Assembly: GCA_903917705.1 (NCBI GenBank)
Contig: CAIXBQ010000142.1
Coordinates: 1 to 64,000 of the forward strand
Direction: 5' to 3'
Origin: an uncultured Verrucomicrobia subdivision 3 bacterium
Lineage (GTDB): Bacteria; Verrucomicrobiota; Verrucomicrobiia; Limisphaerales; UBA11358
Length of the DNA stretch: 64,000 nt
The stretch's first letter is position 1. Each line of letters starts with the position of its first letter. The notes under the pieces were generated by a model that saw only the letters and a program-made list of their open reading frames with translations, was not told where the DNA came from and searched no databases. The translations under genes and the position numbers were made by a program. Of the stretch, positions 9,567 through 18,172 are shown in pieces.

Positions 9567-9861
9567 TCAACACCTCAGCGTTGAAAAGTCACCACACAAG
9601 GTTGAATGATCACGACTCAGGGCTGAATGGTCGCAAAACAAGGTTGCAAGGTCACCGAACAAGGTCATTGAGTCAAAAATCAAGGTCGTTGAGTGAACAA
9701 ACGACCTGGATGAGTGACAAATCAAGGTGGATGAGCGACTCATCCAGGTGGATTAGCGACTCATCCAGGTGGATTAGCGACTCATCTGGGTGGATGAGCG
9801 ACTAATCCACCTTGATTTATGACCAAACAAGGTCGTTTTTTTACCGTTTGAGGCCGTTGGA
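9567..9861. repeat. 21-bp phased dyad array, locus 1
   Basis: Fourteen consecutive units, thirteen exactly 21 bp and the first 22 bp, follow each other without gaps. Early units read like TCA..ACAAGGTYRWTGAG and later ones CGACTCATCCAGGTGGATTAG. Units differ by many substitutions while spacing holds. Dyads recur: ATCCA-GG-TGGAT inside units and GGATGAG-CGA-CTCATCC across unit junctions. Because 21 is divisible by three, a heptapeptide-repeat frame is open over part of the array, but it hits a stop inside it. Similar arrays occur at 41941-42213 and 51838-52110 with other words. Confidence 0.85.
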
Positions 9862-10027
9862 CAGTTTTAACGCCTTGAAGACCGGCTCATAAACTCATTC
9901 AAACGAGCACTTTAGGCCGTTACGCCAAAAAAGTGTCCAGAAAGACACTTTCCCAAGCCAGCCCGGATGAGCCATTGAGCCTTGAAAGACGCCAGTCCGG
10001 TAGGGCGGGAGCAATTTATCCCCAATC

Positions 10028-10110
10028 TGGTGGGGCGAGCGTCCTCGCGAGCCGGTTTCCCCAAGGTGACCCGCCGTAAGGCGCGGCTCGCGAGTACGCT
10101 CGCCCCACCA
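10028..10110. repeat. Inverted-repeat unit, 83 bp
   Basis: Left arm GGTGGGGCGAGCG..CTCGCGAGCCG and right arm CGGCTCGCGAG..CGCTCGCCCCACC are near-perfect inverted copies of about 26 bp around a 30-bp centre. An 18-bp piece of the left arm (GAGCGTCCTCGCGAGCCG) recurs exactly at 28055-28072, so this is a dispersed family rather than a single hairpin. Confidence 0.6.
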
Positions 10111-10202
10111 CTCCTGCCGAATGGCCACCAGCGGGCAGTCCCCTGCCCGCCGTCGTCAGGCCAAACACCCGCGGCGCGCATGGAGTGCGCGCCCTACCTC
10201 GG

Positions 10203-10377
10203 GATTATGCCTTTGAAATGTCTTTCTCCCTCTCCTCCCTTAAAGGAGGAGAGGGTTGGGGTGAGGAGGCCAAGACAGATTCAAATTCAATGCCCCTCAC
10301 CCCAGACCTCTCCCCGTTTGGACGGGGAGAGGGAGTCCAAGCCGCCGCCCTTTGGCAAACTTGTCAAAGGCACAATC
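10203..10377 (+). repeat. 175-bp palindromic miniature element, copy A
   Basis: Begins GATTATGCCTTTG and ends CAAAGGCACAATC, giving 13-bp imperfect terminal inverted repeats. It contains two strong internal hairpins, CCTCTCCTCC.../GGAGGAGAGG and CCTCTCCCCGT/ACGGGGAGAGG, each joined to a GGGGTGAGG or CCTCACCCC arm. An almost identical copy of the same length lies in reverse orientation at 28771-28945. It has no coding capacity, so it is likely a non-autonomous element of REP/MITE type. Confidence 0.75.
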
Positions 10378-10542
10378 CCTCCCTGCCTCGCTTTAGGCTC
10401 GACTTTGCGAACGCCCGGAAATATGGTCGCCGCCATGAAGCCAATCGCTTTGAGGGAAGCCCTGACCATGGGTGCGTTTCACCCGGAGTGGCCGTCCGTC
10501 AGCACCCGGTTTGGCTCCATCAACCCCGTCAGATTTTTTACC

Positions 10543-11310
10543 ATGAAACACTGTTGCCGGCTCGTTTGCTTTTGGCTTTTGATGGTGGCGGCAAATTGCG
10601 GATTCAGTCAGGCGGCGCCGGAACATCTGCAGCTCTTCCTGCTCATCGGCCAGTCAAACATGGCCGGTCGCGGCACGGTGGAACCGCAGGATACGGTCAC
10701 GAATGCGCAGATTTTCATGCTCGCCAAGGACGGCCAATGGGTGCCGGCGAAGGACCCGTTGCATTTTGACAAGCCGGTGGCGGGCGTGGGGCTCGGCTCG
10801 GAGTTTGCGCGACAGATCGTGGCCGCCCATCCCAAGGCGGTCGTGGGCCTGATCCCCTGCGCCGTGGGCGGGACGAGCCTGGATCAATGGAAACCGGGCG
10901 GCAAGCTCTACCGGGATGCCGTGGCCCGAACCCGGACAGCCCTGAAGAATGGAACGCTCGCCGGCATCCTCTGGCATCAAGGCGAAGCGGACAGCGCCCA
11001 CGAAAAAGTCGCGACTTACCCGGACCGCTTCGCGTCGATGATTGGTCAACTCCGCAAAGACCTGAACGCGGAAGGGGTGCCGGTGATCGTGGGCGAGCTG
11101 GGACGATTCAGGGCTGCCAGCGCGGAGTTCAATGCCGCATTGCCCGGGATTGCCCGCCATGTGCCGCATTGCGCCTATGTGACCGCGGAAGGCCTGTCGG
11201 ATCGGGGCGATCATCTGCACTTTGACTCGGCTTCGCAGCGGATATTGGGACGGCGCTACGCCGAAGCCTTCTTGCAGGATGGCTTGAAGCGCGAGGCCGC
11301 GGCCCATTGA
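10543..11310 (+). CDS. Secreted sialate O-acetylesterase-like SGNH hydrolase
   Basis: A 255-residue exported esterase of the PF03629 type (carbohydrate esterase family 6-like), likely removing acetyl groups from sugars. The ATG at 10543 opens a signal peptide ending near FSQA. The frame continues upstream into repeats, so longer starts are rejected. The nucleophile motif GQSNMAGRG follows the first strand. WHQGEAD supplies the central motif, and DHLHFD near the C-terminus supplies the catalytic Asp/His. The next gene starts 15 bp after its stop, suggesting co-transcription. The exact substrate is unknown. Confidence 0.85.
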   Translation: MKHCCRLVCFWLLMVAANCGFSQAAPEHLQLFLLIGQSNMAGRGTVEPQDTVTNAQIFMLAKDGQWVPAKDPLHFDKPVAGVGLGSEFARQIVAAHPKAVVGLIPCAVGGTSLDQWKPGGKLYRDAVARTRTALKNGTLAGILWHQGEADSAHEKVATYPDRFASMIGQLRKDLNAEGVPVIVGELGRFRAASAEFNAALPGIARHVPHCAYVTAEGLSDRGDHLHFDSASQRILGRRYAEAFLQDGLKREAAAH

Positions 11311-11325
11311 TTGGAACAACACCCC

Positions 11326-12897
11326 ATGGATTATTTTGAATTAGCCAAACATCATTTCTTTGAGGGCTTGCGCCTGCTGGAGGCGAAGGATTTCAAGGGA
11401 GCCGAGTTTCAGTTCGCACGTTCCCTTGAGCTGATGCCGGACCGCGTGTCCACCATCAACAATCTCGCGGGCGTGAAGCTGCGGCTCAAGCAGTTTGCCG
11501 AAGGCGAGGCGCTGGCCCGCCGAGCCATCGCCCTGGACGCCGCATCACCGGAGGCGTGGTCGAACCTGGGCACCGCCCTGAACGCAACAAAACGCCCCGA
11601 GGAGGCGTTGCAGGCTTACGACCGGGCGCTGCAAGGCGACCAGATGCACGCGAGCGCGTGGTTTGCCAAGGCAACCACGTTGCTGGAGCTGAAACGCTTT
11701 GACGAGGCGCTGCCGGCCTGCAACCGGGCGCTGCAATTGAATCCGGGTTACTACAAGGCTTTGTTCGTCAAAAGCCTGATCTTGAAAAAACTGGAGCGGG
11801 AGGAGGAGGCGCAGGAGGTGTATCTGCGTTCGCTCAAAATGCGCGTGGCGGCCTCGCCGGTATTCACCACCGAACGGCGCGCGACCCAGGCCGCCGATAT
11901 CCTGGTCATCCGGCATAATCCGGATGTCGACGGCTCGCTCAAATCGTTTGAGGCCTTGCACCGGGAATGCCCCAACTTTCCGGGACAGCTCGCCAAGCGG
12001 TTCCCGGATGAATTCCATTTCGCTTACGTTTTCGAGAGCGATGCCTGCGAGCCCGGCTCCCGGAAACAAATTCCGCAGCCGGATGTGGTGATCAACAACA
12101 TCGCCAATGGCGAGGTGATCCTGACCAAGGGCAACCTGCCGGTCCTGACGGCGCTGGTGGACAGCTTCGGCGTGCCGGTGGTCAATCATCCAGCCAAGAT
12201 CGTCCAATCCACGCGGGATGCCACGGCCGGGCGGCTGGCAGACATTCCCGGCATCTGTGTGCCGAAGACGATGCGCTTTTCTTCCGAGGGGAAAACCCCG
12301 GACGAATTGGTGCAGGCCATCGAGAATCAATACGATTACCCGCTGATCACGCGGACCCTGGTTTTTCAACAGAGCAAGGGCATGACGAAGGTGGACAACC
12401 GGGAGGCGCTGCTGGCGGTGATCACGACGGAATTGCCGGAGAACTTCTTTGTGACGGAGTTCGTGGACAGCCGCGGTGGCAGGGAGTCTTATCGCAAACT
12501 CCGCGCGGCGATTGTTCGGGACGAAATCATCGTGGTCCGCGCCGATTACGACTCCTACTGGAATGTGCATGGCCGGAAATCGGACGAGCGCGTGGCATTT
12601 TACATGAATAACCCGCATTTGCTCGAAGAGGAAAAGCGGATTTGCCAGGACCCGGAAGCGGAGCTGGGACAATCGGCCGTCCAAGCGCTCCAGACGATGC
12701 GCGACCGGATTTCCTTGGATGTGTTCGGCATCGATTTCGATGTGGATGGCAATGGCCGGCTGGTTTTTTACGAGACCAACGCCTCCATGAATCTGTTCTC
12801 CACCGCGCGGGTGGAGGTGCCCTATCCGCAAGCGTCCGAGGACAAGCTGAAGCAGGCTTTCCAGACCTACATCAAGTCGCTGGTGGCCCGTCGCTGA
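11326..12897 (+). CDS. TPR protein fused to an ATP-grasp-like domain
   Basis: A 523-residue cytosolic protein. Residues about 1-165 form four to five tetratricopeptide repeats (AWSNLGTALNATKRPEEALQAYDRAL is typical). The rest, from about 190 to the end, resembles ATP-grasp ligases: PLITRTL and the closing GIDFDVDGNGRLVFYETNASMN, with the Asp/Glu/Asn that usually bind Mg-ATP. Such enzymes join a carboxylate to an amine through an acyl-phosphate, and here the TPR part may hold a protein substrate. The ATG at 11326 is used because the TTG at 11311 abuts the previous stop. No peptide precursor gene is visible nearby, so the substrate is unknown. Confidence 0.7.
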   Translation: MDYFELAKHHFFEGLRLLEAKDFKGAEFQFARSLELMPDRVSTINNLAGVKLRLKQFAEGEALARRAIALDAASPEAWSNLGTALNATKRPEEALQAYDRALQGDQMHASAWFAKATTLLELKRFDEALPACNRALQLNPGYYKALFVKSLILKKLEREEEAQEVYLRSLKMRVAASPVFTTERRATQAADILVIRHNPDVDGSLKSFEALHRECPNFPGQLAKRFPDEFHFAYVFESDACEPGSRKQIPQPDVVINNIANGEVILTKGNLPVLTALVDSFGVPVVNHPAKIVQSTRDATAGRLADIPGICVPKTMRFSSEGKTPDELVQAIENQYDYPLITRTLVFQQSKGMTKVDNREALLAVITTELPENFFVTEFVDSRGGRESYRKLRAAIVRDEIIVVRADYDSYWNVHGRKSDERVAFYMNNPHLLEEEKRICQDPEAELGQSAVQALQTMRDRISLDVFGIDFDVDGNGRLVFYETNASMNLFSTARVEVPYPQASEDKLKQAFQTYIKSLVARR

Positions 12898-12912
12898 CGG
12901 GACTTGGCGGTT

Positions 12913-13674
12913 TCAGGTGCCACTGGCTTCGGCGTCAGCCTTGGGCTTGGGCTGAAGCTGGCTCATCCGTTTGACGAACAGGAAATAGACGCCCGGCCCG
13001 AAGCAGAGCAGCATCACGGAGATGCCGGTGGCTATCCCCCAAAACGTGCCGACCGGAGCGCAGCAGTCGTCGCGGCGGCGCACGATGACATGGCTGGGCA
13101 CGGCGATGATAAGTTCGAGGATGCTGCCGCGCAGAAGCCAGCGGGTGAGGCGTTTCAGGAGGGCGGCATCATCGTCGGCCCTGGCGTAGTGGCGGAAGAC
13201 GAGCCCCCAGATGAGCCAGAACAGGCTGATGGTGATGACGACAGCCCAGAAGCCGTGCCAGCCGCTGTTGTTCGGGCCGGCCGGAAACGGATTCATCGAA
13301 TCGATCAGGGTCAAGCCGCCTTCTCTGACGATGCCATTCTCCTTGAACAAGGCGGCGAGGAGGGATGTGACGGCGGCGAAGCAGAGGTTCCCCAGAAAGA
13401 AGGCGGTGACAATGACGGGAACTTTCAGCGGCCGGCGCGCGGGAAGGCGGCGCTCGGTAATATGGATGGGCAGGAGCAACAACAGGACTTGCCCGGCCAC
13501 CAATACGCCAAGCCAGACCCAATAAGGCCACACCGTGAAGAAGCCCAGAACTTCATGAACCGACATGGAGCTTTGTTTCCCCCAGCCGCCAAAAGCAAGG
13601 CTGACCACCGGCACCGTCAGGAGAATCAGCGCGAGTGCATAAAGGAACACAGTGAGGATGGCCCAGCGTTTCAT
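12913..13674 (-). CDS. Hypothetical polytopic membrane protein
   Basis: 253 residues with about six hydrophobic segments (residues about 5-28, 48-70, 86-110, 143-163, 188-205, 220-240). A charged hairpin between segments four and five includes RRRDDCCAPVG. I recognise no family. It is convergent with the TPR/ATP-grasp gene (15 bp between stops) and divergent from sucC. Membrane topology is the only supported statement, and it is likely an inner-membrane protein. Confidence 0.65.
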   Translation of the reverse strand: MKRWAILTVFLYALALILLTVPVVSLAFGGWGKQSSMSVHEVLGFFTVWPYWVWLGVLVAGQVLLLLLPIHITERRLPARRPLKVPVIVTAFFLGNLCFAAVTSLLAALFKENGIVREGGLTLIDSMNPFPAGPNNSGWHGFWAVVITISLFWLIWGLVFRHYARADDDAALLKRLTRWLLRGSILELIIAVPSHVIVRRRDDCCAPVGTFWGIATGISVMLLCFGPGVYFLFVKRMSQLQPKPKADAEASGT

Positions 13675-13829
13675 GGTGGTAATGTGGCCAGAAAGTCAAA
13701 CCCCGCACCAGCGAAATCGATTCGGCGCAAAAGACATAACTTGCCGACAGGAACGGCGGTCATGGCGAGCCAGGGACGACGGCTGAATTCAAGGCAAAGC
13801 CTGTATTTCACCCGACCTGCAGTTGGCAG

Positions 13830-13857
13830 TTGATTTTCGCGGGCAATGGTTTTTAAT
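13830..13857 (+). promoter_or_regulatory. Putative sigma-70 promoter of sucCD
   Basis: TTGATT, a 16-bp spacer and TTTAAT (5 of 6 to the -10 consensus) end about 18 bp before the sucC ATG. It fits a short-leader promoter and is the only good match seen in the divergent gap, but it is untested. Confidence 0.35.
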
Positions 13858-13875
13858 ACGTCGACTTATTTTGAA

Positions 13876-15081
13876 ATGAATATCCACGAATATCAGGCCA
13901 AACAGTTGCTCGCCAAATACGGCGTTGCCGTACCCCTGGAAATCCCCGCCAAATCCCTCGCCGAGGTGCGCCCGGCGGCGGAGAAGATCGCTGCCGCCGG
14001 CAGCGCCAAGGTGGTCGTCAAATCACAGATCCACGCGGGCGGACGCGGCAAGGGCACGTTCAAATCCGGCTTTCAGGGCGGCGTGAAAGTCGCCGGCTCA
14101 ATCGATGAAGCCGTGGGCTTTGCCGAGAAGATGCTGGGCAATGTGCTCGTCACCAAACAGACCGGCGCGGCCGGCCGCATGGTGCAGACGCTGCTCCTCG
14201 CCGCGGGCGCCAAGATCAAGAAGGAATTTTATCTGGCCGTGCTCTTGGACCGCGCCAATTCGCGTCCGCTCGTCATGGCCAGCACAGAAGGCGGCATGGA
14301 CATCGAGGAAGTCGCCGAGAAACATCCGGAGAAGATTTTCAAGGAGCACATCGACCCTGCCGTCGGCATCATGCCGTTCCAAGCGCGCAAGATCGCCGCA
14401 GCGCTCGGCCTCAAGGGCGACCTGTTCAACGCGGGCGTAAAGCTCATCACGGGTGTTTATAACACGTGGTGGGAATGCGACGCCGCGATGGTGGAGTTGA
14501 ATCCGCTCGCCGTCGTGGAACTGGCGGATGGCAAGGAAACGGTCGTGGCGCTCGATGCGAAGATTTCCCTGGATGACAATGCGCTTTACCGCCATGCGGA
14601 TATCCTGGCGATGCGCGATTTGAACGAGGAAGCGCCGCTGGAGATCGAGGCGAGCAAGTTCAACCTCAATTACATCAAGCTCGACGGCTCGATTGCGTGC
14701 CTCGTCAACGGCGCGGGCCTGGCGATGGCGACGATGGACATCATCCAGCATTGCGGCGCCAGCCCGGCGAACTTTCTGGACGTGGGCGGCGGGGCGAGCA
14801 AGGAACAGGTGTCAGCGGCGTTCAAGATCATTCTGCAGGACCCGCATGTGAAGGGGATTCTGGTCAACATCTTCGGCGGCATCATGGACTGCAACGTCAT
14901 CGCCACCGGCATTGTCGCGGCGGTGAAGGAAACTGGCCTGAAACTCCCGCTCGTCGTCCGGCTCGAAGGCAACAATGTCATCGCCGGCAAAAAGACCCTG
15001 GCCGAATCCGGCCTTACCATCATCAGCGGCGACACGATGGCCGATGCGGCCCAGAAGGTCGTGAAAGCCGTCCGCCAATAA
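13876..15081 (+). CDS. sucC: Succinyl-CoA ligase [ADP/GDP-forming] subunit beta
   Basis: 401 residues. It is the nucleotide- and CoA-pairing subunit that, with SucD, interconverts succinyl-CoA and succinate with substrate-level phosphorylation in the TCA cycle. The start [12 protein letters not shown] is the family N-terminus, so the ATG at 13876 is chosen over the upstream in-frame codon at 13846. The ATP-grasp part carries GGRGKGTFK, and the C-terminal CoA-ligase part carries GGG(A)SKEQV and [12 protein letters not shown]. sucD follows after 45 bp on the same strand. Confidence 0.97.
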   Translation: MNIHEYQAKQLLAKYGVAVPLEIPAKSLAEVRPAAEKIAAAGSAKVVVKSQIHAGGRGKGTFKSGFQGGVKVAGSIDEAVGFAEKMLGNVLVTKQTGAAGRMVQTLLLAAGAKIKKEFYLAVLLDRANSRPLVMASTEGGMDIEEVAEKHPEKIFKEHIDPAVGIMPFQARKIAAALGLKGDLFNAGVKLITGVYNTWWECDAAMVELNPLAVVELADGKETVVALDAKISLDDNALYRHADILAMRDLNEEAPLEIEASKFNLNYIKLDGSIACLVNGAGLAMATMDIIQHCGASPANFLDVGGGASKEQVSAAFKIILQDPHVKGILVNIFGGIMDCNVIATGIVAAVKETGLKLPLVVRLEGNNVIAGKKTLAESGLTIISGDTMADAAQKVVKAVRQ

Positions 15082-15126
15082 GCGATCGCACGTGTAAATC
15101 AATAATCTGAAATCGAATATTTTCCC

Positions 15127-16029
15127 ATGTCCATCCTCGTCAAACCCAATACCAAGGTTCTCGTCCAAGGCATCACCGGCAGCTTTGGCGCGCGGCACGC
15201 ACAGCTCTCGATTGATTACGGCACCGCCATCGTTGCCGGCGTCACGCCCGGCAAAGGCGGGCAGTACTTTGAACACGGCGGAGTCAAAGTCCCCATTTTC
15301 GACACCGTGGCCGACGCCGTGAAGCAAACGGGCGCCACGGCCAGCGCAGTGTTCGTTCCCCCGCCCTTCGCCGCCGATGCGATTCTCGAAGGCGCGGACG
15401 CCGGATTGGATCTCGTCGTCGCCATCACCGAGGGCATTCCGGTGCGCGACATGGTGCGCGTGAAGCGCGCCCTGGAAGGCAACACCCGGACGCGGCTTAT
15501 CGGGCCGAATTGTCCGGGCATCGTCACGCCGGGTGAAGGCAAGGATTCGCACGGCGGTTGCCGCATCGGCATCGCGCCGGGCTACATTCACAAAAAGGGC
15601 CACATCGGCGTGGTCTCGCGCAGCGGCACCCTGACTTACGAGGCGGTCTGGCAGCTCACGTCGCGCGGCGTCGGCCAAAGCACCTGCGTCGGCATCGGCG
15701 GCGACCCGGTCAATGGCACTTCGCATCTCGACGTCATCAAACTTTTCAATGCCGACCCTGACACGCACGGCATCATCATGATCGGCGAAATCGGCGGCAG
15801 CGCCGAAGAAGAAGCCGCCGAGTGGGTCAAAAAGAATTGTAAAAAGCCGGTGGCCGGATTCATCGCCGGCACCACCGCCCCGCCCGGCCGCCGCATGGGC
15901 CATGCCGGCGCGATTGTCAGCGGCGGCAAAGGAACCGCCGAGGCGAAAATCGCGGCGTTCAAGGCCGCCGGCATCGGCGTGGCCGTGACGCCGAGCGAGA
16001 TGGCGGACACGCTGCTGAAGATGATGTGA
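15127..16029 (+). CDS. sucD: Succinyl-CoA ligase subunit alpha
   Basis: 300 residues. It is the CoA-binding and phosphorylated subunit of succinyl-CoA synthetase. It has an N-terminal Rossmann fold ([12 protein letters not shown]) and a C-terminal ligase domain. [17 protein letters not shown] contains the histidine phosphorylated in the reaction, and GPNCPGIV and [12 protein letters not shown] are family blocks. It is co-oriented with sucC in the usual order. The length is standard. Confidence 0.97.
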   Translation: MSILVKPNTKVLVQGITGSFGARHAQLSIDYGTAIVAGVTPGKGGQYFEHGGVKVPIFDTVADAVKQTGATASAVFVPPPFAADAILEGADAGLDLVVAITEGIPVRDMVRVKRALEGNTRTRLIGPNCPGIVTPGEGKDSHGGCRIGIAPGYIHKKGHIGVVSRSGTLTYEAVWQLTSRGVGQSTCVGIGGDPVNGTSHLDVIKLFNADPDTHGIIMIGEIGGSAEEEAAEWVKKNCKKPVAGFIAGTTAPPGRRMGHAGAIVSGGKGTAEAKIAAFKAAGIGVAVTPSEMADTLLKMM

Positions 16030-16060
16030 CCGGATTTGCAAATAACGAATTGCGAATTGC

Positions 16061-16076
16061 GAATGATTCGTCATTC
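16061..16076. other. Small TTCG-loop hairpin after sucD
   Basis: GAATGA-TTCG-TCATTC forms a 6-bp stem with a stable tetraloop 31 bp after the sucD stop. It lacks a T-tract, so it would be a weak terminator at best. Repeated GAATTGCGAATT words surround it. Confidence 0.3.
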
Positions 16077-16100
16077 TGAATTCGTGATCCGTAATTTTGC

Positions 16101-16979
16101 ATGGGGTACGTTGATTTCATCCTGAACCTCGCCGGGCTGCTGATGTGGCTGAACTGGCGTTCGATCCGTTTCGATCCCTTGGTGAAGCGGACGCCAGCGA
16201 CGCTGATGGGAACATTGCGTCCCGCCACCCCCAAAAAAATTCATCGCTGGCAATGGCTGGCAATCATCGCCGGACTGCTCGTGGTACGATCGTTCCTCTA
16301 CTGGGAAATCGGCTCATCCATGTCACCGGTCTGGTCGGGTAAGTTGGATCTGGGAACCGTTGTGCTTTCAGTTCCCTGTCACGGCAACTGGGCGGGATTG
16401 GGGCGGATTTTACTGTTCTCGTTTCTGAGCTTCGGGCTGATGCTGGGGATTTTTTATGCGTGGCTGCTGCTGCTGTCCATGCTGGCCGGGCCGGAACCTT
16501 TCCACCGGCTTGTTAGGATTCCTCTGGGCCGCGTGGACAACTGGCCGCGCTGGGCAAAACTTTTATTGCCCCTGGGCGTCACCGCGACCGCGTGGTGTGC
16601 GTTGAGTTGGCTGCTGGGCTGGCTGCAGATATTTCCTCCACCGGCTTCCATGGGCCACCGACTTGAACAGTCACTGGTCATCGCGCTGGGCAGTTATCTG
16701 GTCTGGAAGTTTCCCGCCGGAGTGCTGCTCGCGCTGCATCTGCTAAACAGCTACATCTATTTCGGCAAACATCCGGTATGGAAATATGTGGAAGCAACCT
16801 CGCAGATGCTGCTGTGGCCCTTGAAGAAAATACCGCTGCGAATTGGACGGGTGGATTTCGCGCCGGTGATTGGAATCGCCATCGTCTTCCTGATCGCCCA
16901 CTTTTTGGAATATGGGATTAAGACTCGCTTTTTCAACATCTACGGCCTGATCGACCTTTACCAGAAACTGCCGTTTTGA
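16101..16979 (+). CDS. YggT-family-like membrane protein
   Basis: 292 residues with six or more hydrophobic segments. The C-terminal block (LWPLKKIPLRIGRVDFAPVIGIAIVFLIAHF) matches the YggT pattern of a membrane helix, Pro/basic loop, G-x-x-DF-x-P and a second helix. The N-terminal half may hold a second, degenerate YggT unit. YggT proteins are inner-membrane proteins linked to osmotic stress or envelope functions in other bacteria, and the role here is unproven. It converges on the histidine kinase gene with a 6-bp gap. Confidence 0.65.
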   Translation: MGYVDFILNLAGLLMWLNWRSIRFDPLVKRTPATLMGTLRPATPKKIHRWQWLAIIAGLLVVRSFLYWEIGSSMSPVWSGKLDLGTVVLSVPCHGNWAGLGRILLFSFLSFGLMLGIFYAWLLLLSMLAGPEPFHRLVRIPLGRVDNWPRWAKLLLPLGVTATAWCALSWLLGWLQIFPPPASMGHRLEQSLVIALGSYLVWKFPAGVLLALHLLNSYIYFGKHPVWKYVEATSQMLLWPLKKIPLRIGRVDFAPVIGIAIVFLIAHFLEYGIKTRFFNIYGLIDLYQKLPF

Positions 16980-16985
16980 AATCCG

Positions 16986-18089
16986 TCAATTCTTCTTCGC
17001 GGCGGGCAATCTGACCGTGATGGTCGAACCGGCCCCGGTTCCACTGGTGATGTCGAGCGAGCCGCCGTGCAGTTCCACGAGTTTCTGGGCGATGGCGAGG
17101 CCAAGCCCAAGCCCCTGTTCGTCCTGCATCTTCCGTTCAAACTGGACATAGGCGCCGATGCGACGAATCTGCTCGGTGGAAAAACCACGGCCGGCGTCGC
17201 GCACGGAAAATTCAACTTCCTTACCCGCCGTCGACAGCCGCACCTGCACGGGCGAGCCGGGGTCGGAAAACTTGAAGGCGTTTTGCACGAGTTCGGCAAT
17301 CGTTTTTTTGAAATACTCATCAGCCATGGCCGGCACCCCGTCGACCGCCTCTACCACAAGATCCTGAACGCGACCAGCTCGCCGGGCCTGTTCGTTGGCG
17401 GCCTGTTGCAACAACTCCACGGGACGGCCAGTCCGGGCCATGCGCAGGGCATTGACGCTATCCGGATCGGTGGCAACGATCTCCAGCCGGGCATGGAATA
17501 GGAAGTTTTCAATGAGCCGTTCGAGCCGTTCGCTGGACTTGCAGATTTCCTGCCCCATTTCAGCGATGACCGCCGTTCCCAGCGTATCAGCGGAGGTGGC
17601 GAGCATTTCCGCGTTGGAAATGATGCCATTGAGCGGCGTGCGCATCTCGTGCGGCAACATGAGCGAAATATGCGTGCGCAGCGAGGTGAGCTTCTGCTCG
17701 GCATGTTCGCGAACGGTCCGCACCTTGCGCAGTCGCGCGTCCACGGTGGCGTAAAGCTCGTCCACCTTGAACGGTTTGGGAAGGTAGTCGTCCGCCCCCA
17801 TCTCCATGGCGTGTCTCATGCCGCTGGCATCGGCCAGGCCGGTCATCAGAATGAAGGGGATTGTGGCGGTGGCGGCATCCTCCCGCAATTTGGAAAGCGT
17901 GGTATAGCCCGCGCCGGCCTTGTCCATGTTGACGTCGCAAAGAATCAGGTCGGGCAGCTGTGCGCGGGCCTTGGCGGCCCCGTCCACACTGTCCACCGCT
18001 TCGATGACCTCAAAGCCATGGTGTTCCAGCGCCAGCCGGATCATTTCCCGTAGCCAGGATTCGTCGTCTATTACCAGAATCTTGCTCAT
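16986..18089 (-). CDS. Hybrid response regulator / sensor histidine kinase
   Basis: About 367 residues. An N-terminal receiver domain has the acidic pair DD near residue 8, a phosphoacceptor Asp in LILCDVNM (about residue 52) and LPKPFK with the conserved Lys. A HisKA dimerisation helix follows with the phosphorylated His in LPHEMRTPLNG (about residue 147). The HATPase_c domain has ELVQNAFKF (N box), DAGRGFS (G1) and GLGLGLA (G2). There is no membrane segment or sensor domain, so it is a cytosolic REC-kinase likely fed by another kinase. It is a single gene, and its output partner is not visible nearby. The start MSKILVIDD is preferred to an in-frame codon two residues earlier. Confidence 0.93.
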   Translation of the reverse strand: MSKILVIDDESWLREMIRLALEHHGFEVIEAVDSVDGAAKARAQLPDLILCDVNMDKAGAGYTTLSKLREDAATATIPFILMTGLADASGMRHAMEMGADDYLPKPFKVDELYATVDARLRKVRTVREHAEQKLTSLRTHISLMLPHEMRTPLNGIISNAEMLATSADTLGTAVIAEMGQEICKSSERLERLIENFLFHARLEIVATDPDSVNALRMARTGRPVELLQQAANEQARRAGRVQDLVVEAVDGVPAMADEYFKKTIAELVQNAFKFSDPGSPVQVRLSTAGKEVEFSVRDAGRGFSTEQIRRIGAYVQFERKMQDEQGLGLGLAIAQKLVELHGGSLDITSGTGAGSTITVRLPAAKKN

Positions 18090-18172
18090 CCGCAATTTTC
18101 ACCGAGAGAAGCAATTTTCGTTCCGTCCGACGGCGTTCCGTTAATGATCTTGAACGCCGGAACCTTATGGAA

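Larger units (their letters stand above)
9394..10542. other. Repeat-rich intergenic region without a gene
   Basis: About 1.15 kb between the peptidase and the next hydrolase holds four unrelated repeat structures (an 78-bp REP-like unit, a 21-bp phased array, an 83-bp inverted-repeat unit and a 175-bp palindromic element), described separately. A further perfect 8-bp-stem hairpin (GGCGCGCA / TGCGCGCC) lies at 10173-10193. Open frames crossing this region follow from the repeats and lack start signals or family resemblance. Confidence 0.7.

Noticed and set aside
9476-9805. Heptad-repeat protein from array 1
   Set aside because: The start lies in a REP-like unit, a stop falls inside the array, and the openness follows from a period divisible by three.
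9567-9861. CRISPR array
   Set aside because: There is no constant repeat separated by unique spacers. Units are contiguous, 21 bp and all related. No cas gene is in the window.
9982-10542. N-terminal extension of the acetylesterase-like protein to 9982
   Set aside because: It would translate repeat elements. The ATG at 10543 starts a proper signal peptide.
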